Assembly: GCA_003489345.1 (NCBI GenBank)
Contig: DNIT01000020.1
Span: 1-6,189, forward strand
Length of the DNA: 6,189 nucleotides
From: Pelotomaculum sp.
Lineage (GTDB): Bacteria > Bacillota > Desulfotomaculia > Desulfotomaculales > Pelotomaculaceae
Direction: 5' to 3'
Both the position numbers and the translations under genes were made by a program. Positions 1 through 5,087 of the stretch are shown here, one piece after another (the stretch's first letter is position 1; each line of letters starts with the position of its first letter). The notes under the pieces were generated by a model. That model had not been told where the DNA came from. It made no database searches and was given only the letters and a program-made list of their open reading frames with translations.

Positions 1-128
1 TAGAAGGGATGGCACTTGGAGCAAATCTCCACGCGCATATCTTTTTTTGTTGAGCCGGTTTCAAAGCTCGCACCGCACACACAGGAAACTGTTATTTTCC
101 CGTACTTCGGATGAATGTTTTCTTTCAT
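1..128 (-). CDS. rpmE: 50S ribosomal protein L31, N-terminal part (cut by window edge)
   Basis: L31 is a small protein of the large ribosomal subunit. The window holds the first 42 codons; the rest lies beyond position 1. The protein opens MKENIHPKYGKITVSCVCGA, the classic L31 N-terminus. Cys16, Cys18, Cys36 and Cys39 form the CxC...CxxC zinc site, so this is the zinc-binding (C+) form and not the cysteine-free paralogue used under zinc starvation. The ATG at 126-128 is preceded by GAGGTG six bases upstream (135-140). A near-consensus promoter lies just before it, so the gene can be transcribed independently. In many Firmicutes rpmE directly follows rho, but here about 3.6 kb and four genes separate them. 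Identification is secure; only the C-terminal end is missing. Confidence 0.96.
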   Translation of the reverse strand, partial: MKENIHPKYGKITVSCVCGASFETGSTKKDMRVEICSKCHPF

Positions 129-171
129 TTTATTCACCTCTTTCCTGACAAAGCAAAAGACACACTTCCTA

Positions 172-200
172 ATTATAGCATACGTTTTATTGCCCCGCAA
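172..200 (-). promoter_or_regulatory. Vegetative (sigma-A type) promoter of rpmE
   Basis: Read on the minus strand, TTGCGG (195-200) is separated by exactly 17 bases from a perfect TATAAT (172-177). A TGC precedes the -10 box, giving an extended -10. It is correctly oriented and ends about 43 bases before the rpmE start codon, predicting a leader of roughly 35-40 bases. This is one of the two strongest promoters in the window, consistent with a ribosomal protein gene that must be transcribed independently of its neighbours. Confidence 0.75.
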
Positions 201-274
201 CATAAACACAGGTTCCCGGCAGGAGGAGTCGCTTCACCCTCCGTCCTATCCCGGCATAAAACTTTTGCAGCATA
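201..274. other. Spacer between two divergent promoters, with short repeats
   Basis: No gene is visible between the predicted rpmE and tautomerase promoters. TCCCGGCA occurs twice in direct orientation (214-221 and 249-256, 35 bases apart). Between the copies, GGAGG (222-226) can pair with CCTCC (238-242). The segment is richer in G+C than the flanking promoters. It could be an operator region or a dispersed genomic repeat; one window cannot tell. Confidence 0.3.
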
Positions 275-303
275 TTTACACGGTAAAATCACAATGCTAA
301 GAT
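275..303 (+). promoter_or_regulatory. Likely promoter of the tautomerase gene
   Basis: TTTACA (275-280, five of six matches to TTGACA) is followed after 17 bases by TAAGAT (298-303, four of six), with TGC immediately before the -10 box as an extended -10. It points toward the tautomerase start at 338 and predicts a leader of about 27 bases. It is weaker than the rpmE promoter, with which it is divergent. Confidence 0.5.
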
Positions 304-337
304 AAAGTTGAAATTATAAATATAAGGGAGTGTTATT

Positions 338-529
338 ATGCCCGTTATCACAGTTGAAGCCGGCAAAATGGACAGAAACAAAAAGGCGCTGCTGGTTAAG
401 GAACTTACGCAAAAAGCAAGCGAGATTTTAAGTATCCCTGAACAAGCTTTTATTACGCTGATTAAAGAAAACGATATGGACAATGTCGGAACCGGCGGCC
501 AGCTTTTGTCTGACAAAATGGCCAAGTAG
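338..529 (+). CDS. dmpI: 4-oxalocrotonate tautomerase family protein, DmpI type
   Basis: A 63-residue tautomerase-superfamily protein. Members form small beta-alpha-beta subunits that assemble into oligomers and use the N-terminal proline, freed by removal of Met, as catalytic base. Pro2 is present, and the segment IKENDMDNVGTGGQLLSD (about residues 42-59) is the pattern I associate with DmpI proteins of anaerobic bacteria and archaea. The ATG has a good ribosome-binding site, AAGGGAG, seven bases upstream (324-330). By eye, the two catalytic arginines of classical 4-oxalocrotonate tautomerase (Arg11 and Arg39) align with Lys and Ile, and its Phe50 with Val, so the classical aromatic-degradation reaction is doubtful and the true substrate is unknown. 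No aromatic catabolism genes are nearby. It is the only plus-strand gene in the window and converges on the radical SAM gene. Confidence 0.9.
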   Translation: MPVITVEAGKMDRNKKALLVKELTQKASEILSIPEQAFITLIKENDMDNVGTGGQLLSDKMAK

Positions 530-591
530 TAAAACACAAACATGGTTAGAATTTCGCCCTCTCCTCCCGGCTCCGGCCGAGGTACGGGCAA
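530..591. other. Convergent intergenic region without a clear terminator
   Basis: The 62 bases between the tautomerase stop and the radical SAM stop contain one imperfect hairpin: CCTC pairs with GAGG and an inner GGC with GCC, with two bulged bases (about 564-582). There is no T-run on either strand. Termination here may be Rho-dependent or weak, so the two convergent transcripts may overlap. Confidence 0.3.
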
Positions 592-1845
592 TTACTCTAC
601 CGGGTGGCTGTAACTGCCGACGGTCAAACCGGGCAATTCTCTCAACGCATGCACCAACTCCGGGACTCCCCTGGTGGAACCGCTGGATAAGGGCACGTGC
701 CGCCGGAGCAGGTTGGGGTCTATATTAAGGTTTCGCAACTGGACCATATTGACCCCGGTATCGCGGATTAGCTCGATCAAGGCGGCCTCCTCCTCCTCGC
801 GATCGGTGAGACCGGGAAAAACGAGCAGATTCAAAGAAGTCTGAACCCCGCCGGAAACCGCCTTTGCAATGGAATTGCGGACCTCCGCCAACCCGAAGCC
901 GGCAGGGCGGTAGTATGCGTTGTAAGTCTCCGGTCTGGCGCTGATCAGGCTGATCCGGATGGCGTCCAGACCGGCTTGGCAAATTTCTGCTATACCTGTG
1001 CTATGCCCGCCGTTGGTGTTCATATTGATGGTACCCGCACCGGTCTCAGCCCTGATCATGCCGATGGCTTCGGCAATAATGGACGAGGCCAGAGCCGGTT
1101 CGCCCTCGCACCCCTGCCCGAAGCTGACTATGGCGCCGTTACCCGGTTCCAGGTGCGGGATCGCCACCTCAGCCACCTCCCGTGGCGTGGGGTTGAAATT
1201 GATGCGCGACTGGGGTGACGGGCAGCATTCGGCCGGCTGCAGTGATATGCAGCCGAGACAGTTGGCATTGCACTTTGGCGAAACCGGGATCCCGCCCTCC
1301 CAGCGGCCGTAAAAAATGTTTTGGGCGGTAAAGCAGTGGTAATGAAGTGCGCAATAAGCCAGCTGGCGAATGATCCGGTTGGCCGGATACTCTTTTTGTT
1401 TTTGTTCAACCTTGAACGGTAGTTCCTCGCCGTCGTATGCCGAGGGATCCCAGGGCCCGGGGTCGTCAGTGGGCAGGGCGGCCGCATACAGTTCGCCATT
1501 CCTGTAGGCTACAGCCGTATAACCCATTAGAGGCAGCGGTTTTTCTTGTTTATCGCGCTGAAAAGAAGGCAACAGCGTACGGGTATAACCCTGGGGCAAG
1601 AGCGCCCCCACCGCCCAAGCCCGGCCGGATTTCCACGGGTTTTGCTCCAGCAGGGTGAAACGGCCGGACCGCGTCAGGCCGAGCGGGACGCCGGCCGGCA
1701 CAAGTACCAGGGAAGCCCCTTGCGGCAGCTTAATCAGGTCCTCCTCCGCTATCTCCACAAACCTGTCCCCGCTGCGGCCGGTAGCCCCCAGGCTGTGATG
1801 GTCATAAAGGCGACCGTCTTCCCCCGCAAAAACCAGGCGGTACAC
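592..1845 (-). CDS. Radical SAM protein of unknown substrate
   Basis: A 417-residue radical SAM enzyme. Cys192, Cys196 and Cys199 form the CxxxCxxC motif (CNANCLGC) that binds the [4Fe-4S] cluster used to cleave S-adenosylmethionine. Other core features follow in order: GQGCEGEP at 243-250 (the glycine-rich GGE-like SAM-binding position), NMNTNGG at 274-280, and a RISLISARPETYNAYYRP strand at 297-314. Residues 1 to about 180 form an N-terminal region I cannot assign to a known domain. Further cysteines (165, 171, 207, 208, 246) could ligate an additional cluster, which is inference. The GTG start is chosen because AGGGGGA lies seven bases upstream (1853-1859); a nearby ATG at 1850-1852 is out of frame. 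The gene is monocistronic, between its own promoter and a convergent tautomerase gene. There is no partner peptide or neighbouring biosynthetic gene that indicates a substrate. Confidence 0.9.
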   Translation of the reverse strand: MYRLVFAGEDGRLYDHHSLGATGRSGDRFVEIAEEDLIKLPQGASLVLVPAGVPLGLTRSGRFTLLEQNPWKSGRAWAVGALLPQGYTRTLLPSFQRDKQEKPLPLMGYTAVAYRNGELYAAALPTDDPGPWDPSAYDGEELPFKVEQKQKEYPANRIIRQLAYCALHYHCFTAQNIFYGRWEGGIPVSPKCNANCLGCISLQPAECCPSPQSRINFNPTPREVAEVAIPHLEPGNGAIVSFGQGCEGEPALASSIIAEAIGMIRAETGAGTINMNTNGGHSTGIAEICQAGLDAIRISLISARPETYNAYYRPAGFGLAEVRNSIAKAVSGGVQTSLNLLVFPGLTDREEEEAALIELIRDTGVNMVQLRNLNIDPNLLRRHVPLSSGSTRGVPELVHALRELPGLTVGSYSHPVE

Positions 1846-1852
1846 TGGCCAT

Positions 1853-1859
1853 TCCCCCT
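1853..1859 (-). promoter_or_regulatory. Ribosome-binding site fixing the GTG start of the radical SAM gene
   Basis: AGGGGGA on the minus strand sits seven bases before the GTG at 1843-1845. The ATG at 1850-1852 overlaps the site's spacer, is in a different frame and leaves no room for a ribosome-binding site, so GTG is the supported start. Confidence 0.7.
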
Positions 1860-1878
1860 AAAGACAACCTATTGCATT

Positions 1879-1907
1879 ATTATAATTGATCCACCTATTC
1901 CTGGCAA
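1879..1907 (-). promoter_or_regulatory. Near-consensus promoter of the radical SAM gene
   Basis: On the minus strand TTGCCA (1902-1907, five of six matches) is followed after 17 bases by a perfect TATAAT (1879-1884). The predicted transcript starts near 1872, giving a leader of about 27 bases before the GTG start. The promoter lies directly downstream of the terminator at 1917-1954, so the gene appears to be insulated from the rubrerythrin-like gene and expressed constitutively. Confidence 0.75.
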
Positions 1908-1916
1908 ACAAACATC

Positions 1917-1954
1917 AAAAACCGCCTAAAAACTTAACGTTTCAAGCGGTTTTT
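1917..1954 (-). terminator. Bidirectional intrinsic terminator after the rubrerythrin-like gene
   Basis: AAAAACCGC (1917-1925) is the inverse complement of GCGGTTTTT (1946-1954), and AAAC/GTTT (1930-1933 / 1939-1942) can pair inside. Each arm ends in a run of A or T, so a U-tract follows the stem on either strand. On the minus strand it lies about 60 bases after the rubrerythrin-like stop codon and just before the radical SAM promoter, and it probably ends the former transcript. Confidence 0.8.
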
Positions 1955-1955
1955 T

Positions 1956-1980
1956 CAGGCCGTGTTTGCATACGGCCCTG
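1956..1980 (-). repeat. Second hairpin stacked beside the terminator
   Basis: CAGGCCGT (1956-1963) pairs with ACGGCC and the following CTG (1972-1980) with one bulged base, around an eight-base loop. On the minus strand it precedes the 1917-1954 terminator by a single base. It may strengthen termination or protect the 3' end of the rubrerythrin-like mRNA from exonucleases; that role is inferred. Confidence 0.6.
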
Positions 1981-2015
1981 TTTAGCGGAGGCGTATGAGG
2001 TTTTGCAGTAAAATG

Positions 2016-2543
2016 TTATCTTTCGGCATCACCGATTTTAACATGTGATTGATAAAACTCTTCAGGGGTCTCGATGATCGCTTTGCGCATCACCAGGAGC
2101 CTGTTGATGTGATGGTTTTCCTCGGCAATGAGTTCCTCAACGACAAACTTTTCATCCTCCGGAACGGCCTTTCTAAACTGAAGAAAGAAAATTACGGAGT
2201 CCTTTTCAAAACCAAGGGCTAAATTAATCGCCTCTACCGGATCGCTCAGGCCGGCAGCCTGTTCAGCTGCGTCGATGTCTTTGCTGAAAACATTGCTGTC
2301 GACCAATTCCTGCACATAGTCCCTGTATTCTTCCTCCAGCGGCTCCAACACCCCATACGCGATCAGTTTTTCCTTCAGCTTTTTAAATGTGGTGTAGTGT
2401 TCCTTTTCTTCTTCGGCCATGAAAGAAAATATTTCTTTGACCTTTTCTCCTTGCGCCTTCGACGCAAGCGCGGTATAAAACGCCAGCCCGTTCTTCTCAA
2501 TGTTCATGGCGATCTCAGCCAACTCGATGGGAGAATTCAACAC
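2016..2543 (-). CDS. Rubrerythrin-like / ferritin-family diiron protein without a rubredoxin domain
   Basis: A protein of 175 residues, almost entirely helical and acidic. The expected ligands of a four-helix-bundle diiron site are present: Glu16, Glu46-x-x-His49, Glu113 and Glu142-x-x-His145. Rubrerythrins of anaerobes reduce hydrogen peroxide in the cytoplasm. This one lacks the C-terminal rubredoxin CxxC pair, so it would need an external electron donor or act in iron handling. The open frame extends upstream to a TTG at 2603, but AAAGGAGG (2552-2559) lies inside that extension, eight bases before the GTG at 2541-2543, and sequence similarity to the family begins there. I therefore start at 2543. 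It has its own putative promoter and terminator and appears monocistronic. Family assignment is firm; the exact substrate is not. Confidence 0.88.
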   Translation of the reverse strand: MLNSPIELAEIAMNIEKNGLAFYTALASKAQGEKVKEIFSFMAEEEKEHYTTFKKLKEKLIAYGVLEPLEEEYRDYVQELVDSNVFSKDIDAAEQAAGLSDPVEAINLALGFEKDSVIFFLQFRKAVPEDEKFVVEELIAEENHHINRLLVMRKAIIETPEEFYQSHVKIGDAER

Positions 2544-2551
2544 TTCAACAA

Positions 2552-2559
2552 CCTCCTTT
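2552..2559 (-). promoter_or_regulatory. Ribosome-binding site that decides the rubrerythrin-like start
   Basis: AAAGGAGG on the minus strand is the strongest Shine-Dalgarno match in the region and is followed after eight bases by GTG at 2541-2543. It makes the longer frame beginning with TTG at 2603 unlikely, since nothing comparable precedes that codon. Confidence 0.75.
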
Positions 2560-2628
2560 TGCCATATTTGCATCAATCCTACTTCAAATATATTAAAAAC
2601 CAATTAACTTCATCTTACAATTTTCTTA

Positions 2629-2658
2629 ATAATTCCAATCAAATAAAAAACTTGTCAA
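2629..2658 (-). promoter_or_regulatory. Possible promoter of the rubrerythrin-like gene
   Basis: On the minus strand a perfect TTGACA (2653-2658) is followed after 18 bases by AATTAT (2629-2634, four of six matches). This gives a leader of about 80 bases. The -35 box is inside the small palindrome TTGTTGACAA (2652-2661). The -10 is mediocre, and a TAAGAT at about 2611-2616 is an alternative. Expression may depend on an activator or be repressed through the palindrome; both are inferences. Confidence 0.4.
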
Positions 2659-2670
2659 CAACCCCCGTCC

Positions 2671-2690
2671 CCCTGTCAATCCCTGTCAAT
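2671..2690 (-). repeat. Perfect tandem 10-base repeat carrying TTGACA
   Basis: ATTGACAGGG is repeated twice without a gap on the minus strand (2681-2690 and 2671-2680). A third TTGACA lies at 2653-2658 as the putative -35 box. The two repeats have no suitable -10 box 16-18 bases downstream, so they are not obviously extra promoters and could be regulator half-sites. Confidence 0.6.
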
Positions 2691-2694
2691 ATAT

Positions 2695-2735
2695 ACCAAA
2701 GGGGTTGAGAGTGAAGAACTCCCAACCCCTTTGGT
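2695..2735 (-). terminator. Long hairpin ending the rho-M23 operon
   Basis: ACCAAAGGGGTTG (2695-2707) is a perfect 13-base inverse complement of CAACCCCTTTGGT (2723-2735). After one mismatch, GAGT/ACTC continues the stem around a short loop. It begins nine bases after the M23 stop codon at 2745, the position of a transcription terminator. The bases after the stem on the minus strand are ATATATTG, not a clean U-run, so it may be a weak intrinsic terminator or a 3'-end stabiliser. Confidence 0.65.
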
Positions 2736-2744
2736 AGGCTCATT

Positions 2745-3635
2745 TTAGCCGTAGTAATGCTCCTGCTCCAGGTAGTTCAGCGGGTCTAAGGGTGTACCGT
2801 TCAGGAGCACTTCCAGGTGCAGGTGCGGCCCTGTGGACTTGCCGGTATTGCCGGCCAGGGCAAGCAACGTGGTTGTGTCCACCGAATCTCCCTCGACAGC
2901 CAGAATTCTTGAGCAGTGAGCATACAGCGTACGTATCCCATCCCCATGGTCGACAATCACAGTCAGACCGTAAGTGCCTCTCGGACCGGCAAATACCACA
3001 CGGCCGGGCGCTGCCGCCCTGATTGGCGTACCTTCTTCCACGGCGATATCAATTCCCTCGTGGGGCTTTCCGTCCCGCAGACCAAAAGGCGAGCTGATGG
3101 CGCCATATAGCGGCCAGGACAACCATCCCGCGGCAAGTCCTCTGGAAGGAAGCATTTCAAGGCCGGGGACACTGCGGGGAATCATCAATTTCTGCCCCGC
3201 CAGGATGGTGTTTGGGTCCGTCTGCCCGTTTCTCGCGGCTATCACATTTACCTGAACGCGGTAAATCTTAGAGATATCCAGCAGCGTTTCCCCCGGCTGC
3301 ACCAGATGGACGATGCAGTCTGAGGGGATCGTTAAGCGCTGGCCGGCCTTAATGCGATCCCGGTCAGGCAGCCTGTTTACCGAGACCAGCGTCTCGAGGG
3401 AAATACCGTTGAGCCTGGCAATATCCGTGAGGTTGTCGCCCGGCTTGACCTCGTACAGTTGCTTGTTGTCGTTATCCACCAGGGCCAAAGGGGGCAAGAT
3501 ATATTTATCCCCGACAATCAACTCATCCAGGCGGGCCATAGCCGGACTGGTAGTCAACAAGAGCACAGCAGTCAGAACCATCGCCGTAAAAGCCCTAATT
3601 AAATTTATAGGCAGTTTAAAGAATTGCTTTTTCAA
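2745..3635 (-). CDS. Secreted LysM-LysM-M23 metallopeptidase (cell-wall hydrolase)
   Basis: A 296-residue exported peptidase expected to cut peptidoglycan cross-bridges or stem peptides outside the membrane. A basic start and a hydrophobic stretch (about residues 10-30) ending in AMA form a signal peptide, likely cut after Ala34. Two LysM peptidoglycan-binding repeats follow at about 60-104 (YEVKPGDNL...IP) and 109-153 (HLVQPGETL...IP). The M23 (lysostaphin/LytM-type) domain occupies about 175-288, with zinc ligands His192, Asp196 and His273 plus catalytic His240 and His271 all present, so the enzyme should be active. The start is TTG at 3633-3635, supported by GAGGTG (3643-3648) seven bases upstream; the next ATG lies inside the signal sequence. 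The gene is 76 bases after rho, and the interval holds a hairpin covering this ribosome-binding site. It could act in growth, division or spore formation. Confidence 0.93.
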   Translation of the reverse strand: MKKQFFKLPINLIRAFTAMVLTAVLLLTTSPAMARLDELIVGDKYILPPLALVDNDNKQLYEVKPGDNLTDIARLNGISLETLVSVNRLPDRDRIKAGQRLTIPSDCIVHLVQPGETLLDISKIYRVQVNVIAARNGQTDPNTILAGQKLMIPRSVPGLEMLPSRGLAAGWLSWPLYGAISSPFGLRDGKPHEGIDIAVEEGTPIRAAAPGRVVFAGPRGTYGLTVIVDHGDGIRTLYAHCSRILAVEGDSVDTTTLLALAGNTGKSTGPHLHLEVLLNGTPLDPLNYLEQEHYYG

Positions 3636-3687
3636 AAAAACACACCTCTTCCAAGCAAAATCAATAGCTAGTTTTGCCAGAAGAGGT
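3634..3687 (-). promoter_or_regulatory. Hairpin with T-tract overlapping the M23 ribosome-binding site and start
   Basis: GAAGAGGT (3680-3687) and ACCTCTTC (3644-3651) are perfect inverse complements. Inside, GCAAAA (3655-3660) pairs with TTTTGC (3672-3677), leaving an 11-base loop. On the minus strand the stem is followed by GTG and seven Ts (3634-3640), the shape of an intrinsic terminator. The 3' arm holds the GAGGTG ribosome-binding site of the M23 gene, and its TTG start uses the last two bases of the T-run. It can therefore act as an attenuator after rho, or hide the ribosome-binding site, or both. Confidence 0.6.
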
Positions 3688-3711
3688 ATTTATTATACTT
3701 TACGTTATCCC

Positions 3712-5034
3712 TTACTTGCTGTCAGCTCCTACCGTATAGACGCCCCGGCGCCCGCTTTCGGGACGGCTCGCGGCCCCCCCCTCGGCCCTCCGCAGGTGCA
3801 GGAAGGCGCCCACCAGGTCTTTGTTGGTCCTGGTCCGTTTCATCTGTTCGACCAGCATATCCATGGCTTCCCAAGGGGTTGCTCCGCTGGTGGATTTGCG
3901 GAACTGCCAGATCATTTCCAGTTCTTCCCTGGATAAGAGCAGCTCTTCCTTGCGCGTACCGGAACGCTGTACGTCAACAGCCGGGAAAAGTCTCCTTTCG
4001 GCCAGCCGCCGGTCCAAAATAAGCTCCATATTGCCCGTTCCTTTAAACTCCTCGAAAATAACATCGTCCATTCTGCTCCCGGTCTCAACCAGAGCAGTGG
4101 CCAGGATCGTCAGGCTGCCGCCCTCTTCCAGCTTCCTCGCCGCGCCGAAAAACCTTTTGGGCTTATGCAGCGCGGCCGGGTCGACTCCGCCAGAAAGAGT
4201 GCGCCCGCTTGGCGGAACCACCAGGTTGTGCGCTCTGGCCAGGCGGGTGATGCTGTCCAGCAGGACAACCACATCCTGACCGTGCTCTACCAGCCGTTTG
4301 GCTCTCTCCAAGACCATATCGGCAACTTTGACGTGATTCTCCGGCGGTTCATCAAAGGTTGAGCTGACCACCTCGCCGTCCACGGAACGTTCTATATCGG
4401 TTACTTCTTCCGGCCGCTCATCAATAAGAAGGACCATCAAAGTTATTTCCGGGTTATTGCGGGTGATACTGTTGGCTATTTCCTTAAGAAGAATGGTCTT
4501 GCCGGCTTTGGGCGGGGAAACAATCAGGCCGCGCTGACCCTTGCCGATGGGGGCAAGCAGGTCGATAATTCGGGTCGAGAATTTATCCGGTTCGGTTTCG
4601 AGGTTAATCCGCTCCATGGGATAAAGGGGGGTGAGCCCGTCAAAATGCAGCCTGTTTTCAGCTTGCTGCGGGTCAATGCCGTTCACCTGCTCAACCCGCA
4701 GCAGGGCAAAGTACCGTTCGCTTTCTTTAGGCCGGCGCACCTGACCCGCCACCATGTCACCCGTACGAAGGTCAAAACGCCTGATTTGCGATGAGGATAC
4801 GTAGATATCGTCATAACTGGGAAGATATTGGAAGGGTCTTAGGAAACCGTAACCGTCAGGCAGGATATCCAGTACTCCTTTGGCATATAAGAGGCCATTC
4901 TTCTCGGTCTGCGTTTTTAAGATTTCAAAAATCAGTTCCTTTTTGCGGTATTTATAGTAGCCCGGTAGTTCAAGGTCCTTGGCGATTTTGTAAAGTTCAA
5001 CCAACGTTTTACTCTCTAAGTCTGCATAATTCAA
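3712..5034 (-). CDS. rho: Transcription termination factor Rho
   Basis: Rho is a hexameric ATP-driven RNA translocase that ends transcription of untranslated RNA. The 440 residues contain, in order: an N-terminal Rho_N helical domain (about 1-45); a cold-shock-like primary RNA-binding domain (about 50-118, with DGYGFLRP at 60-67); and the RecA-type ATPase. Walker A is SPPKAGKT at 173-180 with Lys179, Walker B is VVVLLD ending at Asp260, the Q-loop secondary RNA site is SGGVDPAALHKP at 281-292, and the arginine-finger region is RSGTRKEELL at 357-366. All key residues are intact. There is no large insertion in the N-terminal region of the kind seen in some Actinobacteria. The last 24 residues form a short, Gly/Arg/Ser-rich tail. 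The start is TTG (5032-5034) with GGGGGG six bases upstream (5041-5046). It lies 53 bases after the DUF2062 gene with no terminator between, suggesting one transcript. Confidence 0.98.
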   Translation of the reverse strand: MNYADLESKTLVELYKIAKDLELPGYYKYRKKELIFEILKTQTEKNGLLYAKGVLDILPDGYGFLRPFQYLPSYDDIYVSSSQIRRFDLRTGDMVAGQVRRPKESERYFALLRVEQVNGIDPQQAENRLHFDGLTPLYPMERINLETEPDKFSTRIIDLLAPIGKGQRGLIVSPPKAGKTILLKEIANSITRNNPEITLMVLLIDERPEEVTDIERSVDGEVVSSTFDEPPENHVKVADMVLERAKRLVEHGQDVVVLLDSITRLARAHNLVVPPSGRTLSGGVDPAALHKPKRFFGAARKLEEGGSLTILATALVETGSRMDDVIFEEFKGTGNMELILDRRLAERRLFPAVDVQRSGTRKEELLLSREELEMIWQFRKSTSGATPWEAMDMLVEQMKRTRTNKDLVGAFLHLRRAEGGAASRPESGRRGVYTVGADSK

Positions 5035-5040
5035 AGGCAG

Positions 5041-5046
5041 CCCCCC
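5041..5046 (-). promoter_or_regulatory. Ribosome-binding site supporting the TTG start of rho
   Basis: GGGGGG on the minus strand lies six bases before the TTG at 5032-5034. The only nearby ATG (at the AATTATGCA just inside the gene) is out of frame. The resulting N-terminus matches the usual start of the Rho_N domain. Confidence 0.6.
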
Positions 5047-5087
5047 AGCGATTTATTTTTGATAGTTTTAAACAACGGTGAGCGGTT

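Noticed and set aside
564..582. Hairpin between the convergent tautomerase and radical SAM genes as an intrinsic terminator
   Set aside because: The stem is short and bulged and no T-run follows on either strand.
289..591. A 100-codon minus-strand frame opposite the tautomerase gene, starting right after the radical SAM stop
   Set aside because: It begins with TTG without a ribosome-binding site, is the antisense of a well-supported gene, and its low-complexity Ser/Leu-rich product looks like an artefact of that.
2544..2603. A 20-residue N-terminal extension of the rubrerythrin-like protein from the TTG at 2603
   Set aside because: The strong AAAGGAGG site lies within the extension and the family homology starts after it.
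3313..3936. Long plus-strand frames opposite the M23 and rho genes
   Set aside because: They are antisense shadows of strongly identified genes with no ribosome-binding site or family signature.
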